A stretch of 64,000 nt of DNA from Polytrichum commune. Its lineage: Eukaryota > Streptophyta > Polytrichopsida > Polytrichales > Polytrichaceae. Shown here piece by piece: positions 25,025-38,300 of this stretch (position 1 is its first letter; every line of letters starts with the position of its first letter). The translations under genes and the position numbers were made by a program. The stretch lies in NCBI GenBank assembly GCA_950295325.1, contig OX485808.1, positions 31,948,527 through 32,012,526 on the forward strand, given 5' to 3'. The notes beneath the pieces were generated by a model, which made no database searches, was not told the DNA's origin, and worked only from the letters and a program-made list of their open reading frames with translations.

Positions 25025-25200
25025 CATTGGCGTAGCTATATGACTATTTGATGAGTACAAAAATACTCACTTTGATAACGATTAAGATATTCATATGAGC
25101 TCCAAAAATCATGAGGAAAGTGGCGGCGGCCTGTGTAGATTTGCTAATCATTTCATACCAATCGCATGTTACATATAGTAAGAGAAGTGCGCTAGTAAAA
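25025..25200 (+). repeat. R1 dispersed repeat, right half
   Basis: Contains the right-hand block (TCACTTTGATAACGATTAAG, TCATATGAGCTCCAAAAATC, ATGAGGAAAGTGGC) with no left half. Confidence 0.6.
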
Positions 25201-25562
25201 CTAAATAAAAAAATCTACCTTATTCATAATGGCCCTCATGCATGACTTATGTACATCAACTTCCCAAGCATACGGCAAAACTAGCTAAAACATCATGAGA
25301 GAGAGAGACTTCACACATGAGATTGAGGGCCAATGACCATTGCACTTCAAGTACTCTCATTACTGGAAAAGGCGGAGCCGGTCCAAGTTCACTTCGTACT
25401 ACGCTTGAGGGACCAATGGAGTAAGTGAATGCAAGATGGATGTAAAGTCTACATGGATTCCTACATGACATCAAATGGGTCATGTTTCATGATGACTTGG
25501 ACTATTTTCAAAAACCGCCTCTTGGAGTAAGGCCAAACACTAAATCAAGAGACCATGGCACT

Positions 25563-25640
25563 CATGAATCTCACAGCCATTGATTTATTATATTTAATCA
25601 TCATGAATCTCACAACCATTGATTTATTATATTTTATCAT
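25563..25640. repeat. 39-bp unit duplicated in tandem
   Basis: CATGAATCTCACAGCCATTG... repeated once, exactly adjacent, with only two or so differences. A recent local duplication. Confidence 0.8.
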
Positions 25641-25770
25641 GTGTAAGGACCATGCATGACTAGAAATTCATTGAAATAGCATTTGGTTGAGGGCCTGGTC
25701 ACACCTGACTTCACACTACACTAGAAGGCCCGTGATCACACTCCATTGATTTTGGAAGTATCTTGGGACG

Positions 25771-25840
25771 GCCTTTGGTCGCTCCTCGTGGGCTCGCACA
25801 ATTTCATGGTCACGGCTCTTGGCTAGTGCATGAAGTGGCG
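25771..25840. repeat. Single copy of the 68-bp repeat seen at 63842
   Basis: GTGGGCTCGCACAATTTCAT, GGTCACGGCTCTTGGCTAGT, GCATGAAGTGGC match the array unit at the window's right end with few changes. It is about 0.5 kb upstream of the TRAPPC8 start. Confidence 0.65.
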
Positions 25841-26362
25841 CGAGAGAGAAATGACGAAGGCCCGGCAGACAGCACGGGCTCTGGCATGGCATCCGAAGCT
25901 TTCTCTCTTCCTCTCGCCTTTGACCGCGTCGTTTACGCCCTGTCCTTGCAGACAGATTCGTGAATGAGTAAGAATCAGAGTAAGTTAGTAGGCGGCCTAA
26001 TTTCTATCATCGATTGCCGTCAAAACCATGCGTCATTCATGTGCCGGGACTCCGTGGAAGTGGTGCAACCCGGGCTTCATTAGGGTTTCACAGAACAAGG
26101 ATCGTTTTCCAGGGGTTTGATCTGGTCTTCGGAGCCAAACGATGGCAATGTCAGTAGGTGCAGCAGAGGACGCGGCTCGGTGTATCAGGATCAGCCGTAA
26201 TTGACCTAAGAATGTGGCCATGAGATGAGATGAGGAGATCAAAGCGTCAGGGTTTGTGAATTTGAGTGAGTAGTGGATGTAGTAGTAGTAGGAGGAGGAG
26301 GGTGAGGGTTATCGAGGTGGTTCAGGTTGCCGGCTGGCGACGAGGAAGCAGCAGGAGCAGCA

Positions 26363-29300
26363 ATGGAAGCGGCAGGGACAGCGCTTGCGCAGCTGATGCG
26401 GCAGCGCATGAGCCCCGTGGTGATGGTCATGCCCACGCCACGGGCCGAGGAAACGTGTCGCAAAAATCGTCTCGGTGTTGTGGATTTGCTGCGCCCCTTC
26501 TGCGTCCTCGATCAAATAAATGGTGCATCATTATGGCCCCCTCATGTGCTTTTTCGTCTTGTCGGTGTCCGATCCCTATACCCATGTGACCTTGAGTTCT
26601 GGCAAGATACGGGAAATTACACCTTGAATTCATAAAATGGAAAATTTTCCAGCTCCTCAATTGGAGGTTATAGCAAAGCAGGAAGGAGATCGGGCTACAT
26701 TCTTAAAAAATAGAGTTGTTTACTTCTTGATTTCAGCTGGGGAATTTCGATGACTACTGCCCTTGAAGGCTGCAGTGAGAATGCCACTGTTGAACGTGAA
26801 TATGAGCTAGCTGAATCCTCAGTGCCGGTTAATGGCGGGTTTATAAGCCTAGATTTTACGTGAGCGAATTCTCCAGTGCGTTTTGTTTCAGCTACTCGGG
26901 CACTTGGATCTCTTGAATTTTTTTTGGAAGAATAAAGAGTGTTAAAAATGAAGAATTTGAGCGTTCTGGCTTCATGATCCTGGAAAATTGGACTGCACAC
27001 GGAATGATGATGTTTGGCGATTGCCGCTCTTAATACCATTTAGAGGCCCATGGTTTCCCTGAATTGATGAGAGCTGTGTGAATTCTTGAGGAAATCAGTG
27101 GGGGCGTGACGGAATCGGTTCTGCGATTCGAAATAGTTACTTTGCTGTGAAACAATGGCGACAGATCGGGTTCCATAAATGAGAACAGGACCACTGTAAT
27201 TCGGTTCTGATTTATTTAATGTGGGGACTCTGTCTTTGTATTGAGTAGCTGTAATAAATCCAAACCGCATCACATGTACATGGCAGTTCACTCTCCTCAC
27301 AACAAATTACAGCTGAAGAAATGCAAGAGGAGAGGATGCTTACAGAACATAATTTGGAGTACTTAGCTGTTGTGGACTTCGTCTTTGTCGGGGCCAGATG
27401 TTGTGAGGGTGCTTGGACAGATTTTCTTTAGGTTTCGTCGAATTGTGTCCAATGACCCGATTATAGCAATGTCTAAGTGGTTATGAGTGATGTGGTGGGC
27501 TTTCTCTAAAACGGGAGAACTAGAATGGCTCACACATCATGGGTGTATGTTTACAGTTCCAGTGCGTACAGCAAGCGAGCAGCCATACAGATTACAGGAT
27601 TTTGAGCTCCGCATGTTCTATGCCTCTGATATTGCCCAACCTAGCCCCGAGGTAAGAAACTTAGACTTGATAAGTTTTGTAATTGCTAAATGCAAGGATT
27701 ACGAATACATGGACATTCACGAGGTTTTGCTTTTTGATTTTGAAAGCATTTGCTGAAGGAACCCTGTACAGTTTCTATTCTGAAACTGCGGATCTTGTAA
27801 CTTGGATGTCAATCAGTCTTCCCGTCAACAAATTTAGCTGCATTGCAGTCTTTTCACCGAGATGTCCTGTACATTCTCAAACTAGATCTTGCTTAATTTC
27901 TATGACGTCACTGAAATTTGGACAGTCTACCGTGAACTTGGGTTCGGGCAATTAATAAAGGTGTATGTTTTTGGAACAGGCAGCTGAAGAGTATCTTGTG
28001 GAGGTTGTTAGTCAAGCTAGCGATGACGCTGCTGCTGCCCTACAGGGAGACCCCAAAAATATTGAGGTTGTTAAAAAAAGTATGTTGCAATCAAGCCTGA
28101 TCTTTCCTGGGTGGGGTGTTAAATTCAGGTTCACCAAGGTCATCTAAGAGTTCTTTAGTTGGAAGGTCTGTCTTTTGGGGATTTTATGGCAGCCTTTCTG
28201 GTGGGAATATCCTAGATTAGTGCAGTGTTCAGTGCAAAGGAGTTTGGGGCATATCTGTAAACTTCCTATATTCTTAGCAAGTCAGATTTGGTCTTGTTTC
28301 TTACAGTGGACTTTTCATTTACTTGTGATATGACAGTGGTTGAGTCAGAAACACAATCATCGTGGTTTCAACGTTACAGCCGAGATTACTTGCGGACTCT
28401 GGCATTCTCAGAACATGAAGCACTGGACCATCCTATAGCATGTGAGTGTGTTTCAAGTACCTTGGTCCTGGCTGACATTTTCCTTATTTCCAATATGTTT
28501 TATAGCAAAAGGACTTCTGGATTATCTTGCAACCATATCAAGAGAGTTGGATCATGGTGTTCTGCACAGCCACTACACGTTTCTGGTGTTTTTTAATGTA
28601 TGGAGCTATTTAATGTGGTTATCCTGACTGGAAGATTGATTTGCAGTTTTGATTTTCATGAGATGATTCGGCCTTGTGTGTGACAATTTGTGAAGGTTTT
28701 ACCTCCAAAGTATGGAACTACAGTGGGCTACACTAGGTTGCTAACATGGTGCAGCTCAGTGCATCTGATAATTACTTAAACTACACTATTATCCCCAGAG
28801 GTTTGCCTTCACAGGTGCACTGATGTTTTCAGTGTTGTATGGTGGCAGGTCTATTGGTGGTGTCCTCAAAGGATGAGGGGCCGTTGACCAAATTTATAGA
28901 CCTTTTTAACCCAGATTCACTGCCTGCATTGCTGAAGGATGGTGCTATGGACCCCAAGCTATTGAAACACTATGTTTTGCTACATGATCTCCAGGATGGC
29001 CCCTTGGATGGGTATGTTGGGTGAATACTGAATTGGAAATATTTTATTTTATTTTTGATTGGTCTGGGATGTTGATTAATGTAAAATGAATAAGAAGATC
29101 ATCAATTTGAGATTGTTTAAATTATTGGTGTGTTGTAGAATGGAGGTCTGGCTACTCTGGTCGGGATATGATTCACACTGTGTAGTCATTGGATGTCTGC
29201 TGAGGTAGTTCTATTGACGTGTAGACACTTGAACAAGATTGGTGTTGTTTGTGTTGATGTGTTTGCCCCATGAATGTAAATAGAAATGCCTATCTTGAGA

Positions 29301-32300
29301 GGGTTATTTGTTCAACAGGAATATTCAGTATACTGTATCTCACTTCAGTTTATTCACACCCTTTCTATGTTCCAAGGTGCACCCGCACTTTATTATGTAA
29401 AATCTGAGCCTTTTTTTTTAATTTTTTTTTTAAAAGCTGATTATGCACCAAAGAGTTTGCATTCTTTAAGTTCCGTCTCATTGTCCCTGCCAACTGACAC
29501 TTTTCAAAAGGTTTATCTCAAAATTTCTGCTTCAAATAAAGTTCATGACCTGGCTTAACTGATGGCTGTGGTGAGTGTAGGTGTAATGAAATTCTATTTG
29601 AGATGCGAGGGACCTTTGGAGTGAACAACTGTGGAGTGCTGGCTATCAATTCTGGCTCACCGGATTCTTCTCCCCCTGTTGATGATGTTTGGACTGCACG
29701 GATGATACATCCAATATTGGGTGCCTCTCATGAGCCAGATTTGGTATGGTTGGAGCATCTGTCAGGGCACACATACTACCTGCTTAGAATATGGTGTGCT
29801 CACTAGTAGTGAAGGATAGCATAGTACAAGTTGAGTTTTATAGGAGCAAACATGGTCAGTAAAGGCTTTCATGGTTATGCATCAATAGTCGTGTTACACA
29901 CTCTGGCAATACTCTCAAGAAATCGAAGTTCCACTGCTATTATCATCTCCTGATATTTGAATGCTTGCTTCTGCGGACTGCAGGCAGGTGATGCAGAAGT
30001 CTCAGTACCAAGGCTGGGTTCCTTTCTCAATCAAACTGATGTTACAGAGGTAGCTTTGTGTTCTAAATGTCCATGGTTGCTATAAGTTCGACAATATTGC
30101 TTCCTTGATTTGTATTGTCAGTGATTTTAAAGCCTGCAGGCATTTCTTTGAAGTCTATTTGTATGAGGGAACTTGCACTTGAACTGTTGTGACGCTTCAC
30201 AAATACAACATCCACGGGATCTTGCGACAGCAGCACTCAGGGTACCGAATGTATTTGCTTGACATTTTTGTGCCTTCAGATTTCTCAGGTTAAGTTTGTC
30301 TTGCTGTACAGATTTCAGACTTTCTACTAGATCTCACTCTGAAGCAAATCATTCCACACATGGAGCAAAAAATACGGATGCTTAACCAGCAGGTTTGTGC
30401 TGAGGACTTGATCTCAAAATGTTCTGCAAGATCCTTTACCATAGGAGTGCATAAACCTGACAACTGTACTATCAGATTTCAAACTTTTGCCACATTACAT
30501 TGCACAGGCGCTGTTACATGCATTTATTCTGAACCAATTTACGACTTATGAAAAATTAATCAAATTGTGTTTGAATATGAAGTGTAGGCATCCAGCCTTT
30601 GCAGGACTAAGACTGATGATGAGTCTAGGACTAAGATTTGTAAGCATCCTTATTCTTGTTGATGTTGTAGGAGTTGAAGGACTTGGGGTCAATTTATATC
30701 TTGTGAAATGTATCCAACAGGTTTCAGCAACCAGAAAGGGGCTCAAGAACCAAATCAGGAATCTTTGGTGGCGGAAGGGTAAAGAAGAAACACCTGATGT
30801 ACCAGCTGGTGCTATGTAAGTTCAGCCTTCCACTATATATATTTCTGTTCTCAGGTCTACCAGAGTCCAGTGTTCTCAGATGAGGAGATATATGTGAAGA
30901 GAAAGTATGTGATATCAGATTTCTTCAATAAAATACAGATCTGCTAGTATTATGAGAATACTAAAAACATTCTCCATCTGCAATACCTCATACAATTTTT
31001 TTTTAAATAGTTGGAGACTGTACATTTGAACTATTGTCTCTGAAATTATTTATCTGTATAGTAATATCTATGTGTTCCACAGAAATGGTAAAGTTAGCTT
31101 GAATTAAATTGCAAAGACTTGATTCTACTTCAATGTAGCTGGATGCTGAAAGTGTTAACACAAATAATCTCCTTCTCATGGGTCAGGTACACATTTAGCA
31201 GTATGGAATCACAGATTCGGGTCTTGGCAGACTACGCCTTTATGCTCCGAGACTATGACCTAGCACTTCAAAATTATCGCCTGCTGTCAAGTGACTACAA
31301 AACTGATAAAGCTTGGAAACGTTATGCAGGGGTTCAGGTTAGTTTACTCATTTGGCTGAATGAACGTTGTCCTGTTGCAACATGTAGTCTTCAAATGAGA
31401 AAGTCTTGGTCCTTTTGCCGGAGAAGGTAAAACTGAATTTGAACTGACTATAGGTTTGTGTGTGTTTTCCAATATAAAGGTTCTGTTTGTGATATTTAAA
31501 TGCAGGAAATGATTGGTTTATGTTTATTCATGATGGATCAATCTCGAAGAGAAGCTGAATCTTCCATGGATACTGCATATAATGTATACCAGGTACGTTT
31601 TGTATAGTACGCGGGCAATGACATCTCTTTCCATCAATCCAAAATTATTTCATATGCACTATGGGTGTAATCAAGTTGTGGTATTGCAAAGTCCTATGGG
31701 ACAGATTTATAACCCATTGAAGGCAGATATTACCTTTTAACGGAGACAATTGTGTCTCTTAAGTAAATTAAGTTTGTGTTACCCTTTTGGAGTGTTACTG
31801 AGATAGAACTTCTGTGAGGACATCTGGAGGTCAGGAAGCTTGCAAGTAAACCAGTACCCAGCTATAAAGGTTCAAATCTAACGGCTTGTTTTACAGGACA
31901 TGAGTAATTCTTGATAGTGTATATACAGGCTTGCTTATTTTCTCATGAATGTGCATTCTTATCCTCAATGATCTTGTTCAATGGCCAGAAATGTGGGGGC
32001 CTAACTGCTAAGTATGCAACACGAACAGCACTCTGGCTAGCAGAGATGCACAAGGCAAGGGGCCAATTTCGAGATGCAGCAAGCGTTCTTTTTCGAGCCT
32101 CAATGGTGAAGGTCGAGGGAGGACAGGGGGTGAGTCTCCGTGCTGGAGTATTGTTGGAGCAAGCTGCCTACTGCTATCTAAGGGTATCTCCATCAATGCT
32201 GCGGAAGTTTGGCTTCCATCTGGTGCTGGCTGGAAATCGTTATACTGTGTGCTCACAAGTATGTCAAATTCTTACATGCTTGTGCTTTTCTGTGCAATCG

Positions 32301-35300
32301 TTCAATACTCATGGCGATGAAACTCACCATGAAGAAGAGCAGTTCAATTGTTATTACTGCTATGTCTTTGCAGTCATTCATGTTGATGTTTGTGTCCAAT
32401 GTTGGAAGTCTGGGATCAGTGGTCCTGCATGTGAAGAGGTGGCAACACTGCCTCCTGCCCTATTCTCAGCTTACAATGGAATTGATGTTTTGGGAGACAT
32501 TGGGTGTCATGTGTTATGCAGCGGAAGCATGCTGTGCGCGTATACAGGAGTGTGCTGAGCATCTTTGAGGGTCAGGGTTGGAATTACATCAGCGATCATG
32601 TTCATTTCCATCTTGGCAGGCAATGAGACGACTTCCTTTCCTTGTCTCCCACATCCTTGTGATTATCCTCATCCCTGCACTTGTAAAGATCTCATATTAA
32701 GCATTACTCTTGGCTGCAAAGTACATACTTGAACATTGTCAGTTTTGAACTTGCATCCTTTTGGTGTCAATAGATGCATTCACTTAAGAGCTTCTGAATA
32801 TAAGCTCAAAAATGGGAAGCTGACCAGCATCTTTATAATATGCAGGCTCTCTCACTTTCTGGGGAACTACGATCTTGCAGTTCTACACTTTATGAAGTTG
32901 GTTACCTGCAGTCATCAGTCAGCTGCGAACCAAGCAAACTTCCTGAGAGAGTTCCTTTTTGTGGTTGAGGTAACCTCAGTAGCCCAATGGTTCATGAAAA
33001 TCTCTAGAGCCTTGTCTAATCTGCTTACTGAATTTCTGCGTTCAACCTTTGGGAGGTCATATTAATGAGCTGTCATCTGGTCATGTACTAGAACTTCTGA
33101 CTCTGGGCAGTTTACTTATTGCTAGTGGCCTTTAAAACAGCAACAGGCTGACTTCATACTGGTCATGTACTGAATGTTTGCCTCAATGATGATTATATAC
33201 ATTTGGGTAGGTAGTGCATATTGTGGCTATTTGTCAATGTAGAGTGTGTGGCTTGGTGCAGAACACTGTAGGAAAGGACAAGTTGCTAGAGCTGGAGTTG
33301 CCCACTATCAACACTGAGAAGGTGCATGTGCATTTTGAGGACCACAGGACATACACATCATCTGCTGCTGTAAGTGTACTGGGCTCGTTCTTGTCCTCAA
33401 GAGACTCTGGTGGAAACACCTTATCTAAATTTGAGATTGGATTAAGTTTCATTCTATGCTCATACTATTGACATTAAATGTCATCTTATTTGAATATACC
33501 TTTGTAGATATGAAATTCCTATCATTATGATTGGGTGGGTAGTTATATCATTGACTAATTTTCGATTATGTCTCTGAAGGCTGCCTATTGTCAACCTTTT
33601 GACATCAATGAGTGAAGAATGACCCCAGCAACTTAGAGCATTTCATGTATTTTGATACACAAGTGTTTGTTATCCAAATATTGTCAGCGTAGGACATTGA
33701 GCAAATGAACTAGCTAAATGATTTTGCCAATTTTTTAAAAGCTGGCATCATTGTCTATCGTTTGATTGCTTTCTTGTCCAGGATGGAAGTGTCTTACCTT
33801 CTTGCAAATGAGGTGAGTGATTGAATGCCATTCTCTGGGTGCAGGCAGCACTACCGGAGGCAGTGTGGTCATCAGTGGAAGAGGGTCTGACACCATCTGT
33901 ACCAGTTACCCTGCGCACTTGGATGGATACTCCAAGGTCACTGACACAAGCCCAAGACTTTAATGTTTGCATTGCTGGTGGTGAGTTCCATTTTTGAGCC
34001 CTAGATCCCATATTCAGGTGATTTTTGTAGATACACCTAATGCTCTTCAAAGTGAAGATCCTGCAGTCTCTGTTATTGAAGAGGCAGTTGGAGGAGGCAT
34101 CTAATATTCTAGGCAGTGAACCTAACAGCAAGATCTGAAGGATCTGTCTTGATCAGCCATTTGAGAACTGACATCAGAAGTTACTCTATTGTTGTTATTT
34201 TGAAGAGGAAATCGGGGTTGATGTGGAGTTTGGTAACCCCCTTCAAATACCAATTGAAGTTTCTTCAGTTCGTCTTTTCTGCGAGTTCGTTGACAGCCAT
34301 GCAAGTGACAAGGGTATGTGTCAACTGGACTCAGTCTTTCCCATCCTTATTGTGTTTTGAAATTGATGAATTTTATCCATCTGCAATGTATAAAAGTTGC
34401 AATGAATCATGGCCTTATCAGGGTTTAAATACTCAATTAATCGAGTTATTTGGTATTCATAACTTTTTCATGTTTATTTTGTGCAACTTTTCATCTTCAA
34501 GATGGATTTCAAAACTAAGACACGTACTTAGCTGGGCCTGCACAAACTCGATTTTACCACACTAGCCCATTGGCTTTCAATTAGTAATAGTATGTTGAAG
34601 TTTGTTATTTCACAAGAAAATTCAGTTTGTGAATGACATACATGCTTTGATTTTTTTTTTTACAGAGGGGACAACAACTTCCAGTCAAGCATGTGACACA
34701 ATGGACATCAGTGAGACAGAGTAGGTCTCTGATTGTTTCCATACTTCTAGTCACAGGTTATCAGAACATAATTCTGAAGACACTTGTGTATAACCTTTGT
34801 ATGATGATTTAATCTTCTGTGCACAGGGAGGAGGTTGGGCAAAGACCCACAACTATGGATGAAGTGCTAGATTCAACCACATCTCCTGTTTCTCTTCCTG
34901 AGGAATCATTCTCTTTGAAAGGAGGAGAGAAGATTGTGGTAAGCTAGTTGTTCATATATCTGATTGAACCTGTACTGTGTTTTAGTGATATGGAAACAGG
35001 AGAAACCCAGTGTGGTGACTTGTATATCAGGTCCATATGGGGACTAGAATCGTTTGTCATATATCTCAAGAGAAAAACTTTTAACATGGATAAGATTTTC
35101 TCATATGTTTTTGCTTGGGATTTTCAGGTTCGACTGAAGGCAAAGCCAGCTAGGGAGGGAGTGCTGAGAATATTGGGTGTAAAGTGGGTTTTAGCTGGTG
35201 TAGCAGCAGGCTCCCGTGACTTTGTAGTGACAGGACCACAAAATGTGAAGTCAAAAAGTGGAGGTCGAGATGATCTGCCGGCTTCTCAGCGGTTGAAGTT

Positions 35301-38300
35301 CCATGTTCTTGGGGTATGTTTCAGGTTTCCTTAGAAGCTGTATTTGTCTTCAATCAATTGTTTGACATAGCAGACTAAGTACTTCTCATATACTGAGATT
35401 CTTCTATTATTCTGAGCTGCAAATACATCAGTTCTTGGTATTCTCTGGATGTCAGTGTTCATTCTCAATTTGCCTCTTCTGATTAATAGCAAGGTGTTCT
35501 TCTGTAGGAACATACTCTAGTTGCTGGAGCAATAGTCTTCGATTCCTACTGGATTCTCAACACTTAATTTTTCTTGATGGATTGTGCAGCACATGGCAAG
35601 ATTGGAGGTTTCTATACATGAGCTTCCAACAAAGGTCAATACAGGCGAACTTCATCGTCTTGTAATGGAGCTCTACAATCCTTCAAAATCACCTGTTAAA
35701 GTAAGTTATCTTAGAGCTACACCGAGAGTCTTGATTATATGCTGTCATTTTCTTATAGCAGGTACATTTATTGCAACCTGTCAACTGTTTCACAAAAGCA
35801 GTGAGGCAGGAGTTTCATCTTTGACTGCATGTATGGAATTGGCAGAGAATCAAATTCAAGACCATGCAGTCAAATGTATTATTGGTTGGTGAAGCTGGGG
35901 ATTTGGACATGGAGTTTCCCAGCTGCCTTGAGGTGAAAGGGCGTCAGGAGGGCGAACATGAACTGATGCATGTGGATAATGGCAGTCGAGAGAACAATCA
36001 TGGAATATTTTCTTTTCCAGAGGTTTGAAACTCTAGTCTTTATCTGAATGATGTACATAGTCAATGACTTGATTTTTACTTAAATTACTCACAAAGCCTG
36101 TGTGCCCAAGCAGCTAGGCAGATCCATTAGCAATAATCATATTCTTGCGTGAGCTATTTTAATATTGCTACAATTGTCACTGTGCGTTTACAGTGGAACT
36201 AAATCATATTTCCTAAACTTGAAGCACCAAAAGACTAAAGGCGATTCTTATAACTGAATGATGTAATTGTACAAGAAATTGTGGAGCATAGGAAAGCATA
36301 GGAGCACCATCTTATGGAATGTGTGTCAAGGCCAAGCATGCACTTCTCACATAGTTCTTAATATTCCATGTCAATACTCAAGTCTTGCAGAAGCCTTCAT
36401 TTTTGTATACATTTTTGATTTAGACTTCTATGTCCATTACTCTTATTTGTGCCCCCATTTGAATGACCCTATCAAGAATGAAAGTGCTACTGTTCTAAAA
36501 TGGAGCTGTACGTGGTTAAAGTGGTAACCGTGGTGGATTGCTTATGTAATTGAAGACTGATTTGGTTCTGAACGTATAGTACTAAGTATGGACTCAAAAG
36601 CTAGATGTTTACATCTTTTGGTCCTTGGAGATCATTAGCTTATTGGCTGGAGTGTTTTGTATGGCGTCAGTTATATTGATTATGTGGCTACAAGGAAGGA
36701 GCCAACTGGTGACAATTGTTATCATTTCAGTAACCTTGACATCTCTGCTCAAATGAGCAAACTGGTCATTGACAGCTATCAAGATTTTTATATTAGCAGA
36801 ACTCAGACTATAGGAATAAGCTCTGGGTATGTCTATCAAAAACGTTAACATCAGATTAGTTTATAAACATTTTATATCACATCTGTTGTTGTATCTTTGG
36901 CGTTGGTTTAGTAAGTACTGTGATGCCTTACTGATTAAGAACTCATTTATTTATACAGGACACAGTACTAGATGGAGGCTCTACTGTGTTGTGGCCATTG
37001 TGGCTTCACACAAGACAGCCAGGCACACTTTCTCTGAACATGGTCATATACTATGAGTCAGATAGTAATAGTGCAGGTCTGAAGTATCGGACTGTTCGAA
37101 TTACAGAAAATATTCAAGTGAGTTCTCTATTCTTTTCCATTTGAATGCATGAAATCTTTATCAGATGATCATATGTTTCTGTGTTCTTCATGTGTTCATC
37201 TATTCATTTTGATGTCAACCATAATAACTCTGTACTACACTATTGTTTGTCTTTTAAGGGCCCACATGTGTTTCTGACTATTGTCTCTTCTATAGTCTCT
37301 GCCATTTTGTTGTGGCCAAACTAGAAGATGATGTCCTTATCTATACAATTGGCACATGCATCCATTTGTAGCATGAGCCAAGTTGCTTTGATGAAAGATT
37401 TTCACTGCTCTAGATTATTGGTTTTATCCGAGCTCATTTGTCTGCTGTTGATACAGGTGGTTCCTTCTTTGAAAGTGTCTGTTAAAATATCTCCATCTCC
37501 ACTCCATCTTCAAGAGTTTCTATTGCGCTTGGATGTGGAGAATCAAAATTCAGCAGAAAGCACCTGGCTGCGACAAGTATCTTGTGCAGGAGACCGCTGG
37601 TGTTTGGCACCCTTGTTACCTCCAGTAGTGGACCAGGAGGGTACAAGTACCTCAGATTCTGAAGTCAAAGCTGCTTTTCTTTCTTCCTCTGTTTGCGCAT
37701 CACAGCTTCTGCCTGCCAGCCAGAGCTTGTCACTTTTCTTCAAATTATCTGTAAGTAACATTTTTACGAATTCCTTTTGAATAGTAATATTCATATGGAC
37801 CTTTTTCATAAAGGATCCTGTACAACTAGCTTCAAGGACTTCTAATTAAGATTCCAATCTTGATGGCAACTTTAGTAGCTGATATGTTTATGCCATATGC
37901 ATTCCAATATCTACATGAAATACTACCGTGCTTCACCTCTTGCATCATGGGGTCATTCCATTAGTATTTGTTCCATAGATTAATACTTCTCTAAGAACAT
38001 TATATCTGTTCCTCCGCTTGGTAGGTGGCACAGCATGAGGGCAACTCAGGTACAGAGGATGTCAGCAATATAGGGCTGGGACCTCCCAGTAGCAGGGAGC
38101 CACTTATTGATATTGCATCAGGTCCTCTCCTCCATTTTCTTTTACTTGAGAAACTGCATCAGCCTCGGCCAGCCCTTCCATACTTCTCCCAGAAGAAGGT
38201 ATGTCTTTATATCTATGAAATCACAACCTCAGGCTTGTTTGGAGACCCTGGGATTGAGCCTTTATTGTTGCAACTTTTTGAACCTCATGTAGGTACATTG

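Larger units (their letters stand above)
24193..26362. other. L26 3' flank and TRAPPC8 promoter/5' leader
   Basis: 24193-24500 is probably L26 3'-UTR. Then follow an R1 half copy, a 39-bp tandem duplication and the single 68-bp repeat. From about 25840 GC rises, and 26000-26362 is a plausible TRAPPC8 promoter and leader. No ORF of note. Confidence 0.5.

Noticed and set aside
30546-30746. Minus-strand ORFs within TRAPPC8 introns and exons
   Set aside because: Antisense shadows; the plus-strand exons join in frame and match the TRAPPC8 family.
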